Positions 6,009 to 6,015 of a stretch of 6,015 nucleotides of DNA are shown here, in pieces. The notes beneath the pieces are model-generated. The model was not told the DNA's origin. It was given only the letters and a program-made list of their open reading frames with translations, and made no database searches. The stretch comes from DUZB01 sp964407525 (GTDB lineage: Bacteria; Desulfobacterota; DSM-4660; Desulfatiglandales; Desulfatiglandaceae). Where the stretch lies: positions 1 through 6,015 of the forward strand of contig CAYOWC010000295.1 of NCBI GenBank assembly GCA_964407525.1, written 5' to 3'. The position numbers and the translations under genes were made by a program. The first letter of the stretch is position 1. Each line of letters opens with the position of its first letter.

Positions 6009-6015
6009 TGTATGT
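5987..6015 (+). promoter_or_regulatory. Possible promoter running out of the window, with operator in the spacer
   Basis: TTGTGT (5987-5992) could be a -35, and TATGT at 6011-6015 the first five bases of a -10, 18 bases on. The inverted repeat at 5994-6009 fills the spacer, a classic repressor position. The -10 is cut by the window edge, and the gene it would serve is not visible. Confidence 0.3.

Noticed and set aside
5891..6015. CRISPR array, suggested by repeats about 55 bases apart
   Set aside because: The repeats are only 11 bases, one is imperfect, the intervening DNA is very AT-rich and no cas gene is present; operator sites fit better.

Overview
The window looks like a chromosomal stretch from a Gram-negative anaerobe of moderate, slightly AT-leaning base composition. 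A Desulfobacterota-type (former deltaproteobacterial) host is my best guess. This is inference from gene content: an AAA-ATPase/nuclease-like gene graveyard, a REP-associated transposase relic, and a YfhO-type membrane protein beside a small TPR-like membrane protein. No marker gene fixes the taxonomy.

Left part (1-1369) is accessory and decayed. It opens with the C-terminal nuclease-like domain of a DUF234-type ATPase whose 5' end lies outside the window. Then come a deletion relic of a RAYT transposase with a REP-like hairpin, and a non-coding block of about 215 bases with a good sigma70-like promoter, a hairpin followed by six T, and an inverted-repeat pair. A 5'-truncated DUF4143 ATPase relic follows. 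Its homology begins abruptly just after a stop codon.

The middle (1370-2629) holds one apparently intact DUF4143 ATPase (Walker A, Walker B, winged-helix-like and PD-(D/E)XK-like parts). It has a strong Shine-Dalgarno and a near-perfect 20-bp palindrome just upstream. So within 2.6 kb there are three members of the broad group of AAA ATPases carrying a C-terminal nuclease-like domain, and only the third can be seen to be whole.

The right part (2686-5792) is a head-to-head pair. A 226-aa protein with three predicted membrane segments runs leftward. A 799-aa YfhO-family multi-pass protein, probably a lipid-linked sugar transferase of the cell surface, runs rightward. Only 26 bases separate the start codons, and the best promoter for the small gene lies inside the first codons of the large one. 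The two may therefore be regulated together, and perhaps work together in envelope glycan chemistry; this is inference.

The last 223 bases are non-coding and AT-rich. They hold a repeated near-palindrome, one copy of which sits between plausible -35 and -10 elements of a promoter firing out of the window. The most worthwhile leads are the uncharacterised small membrane protein with its overlapping promoter arrangement, and this terminal operator-like region. I see no convincing wholly new system in the window.
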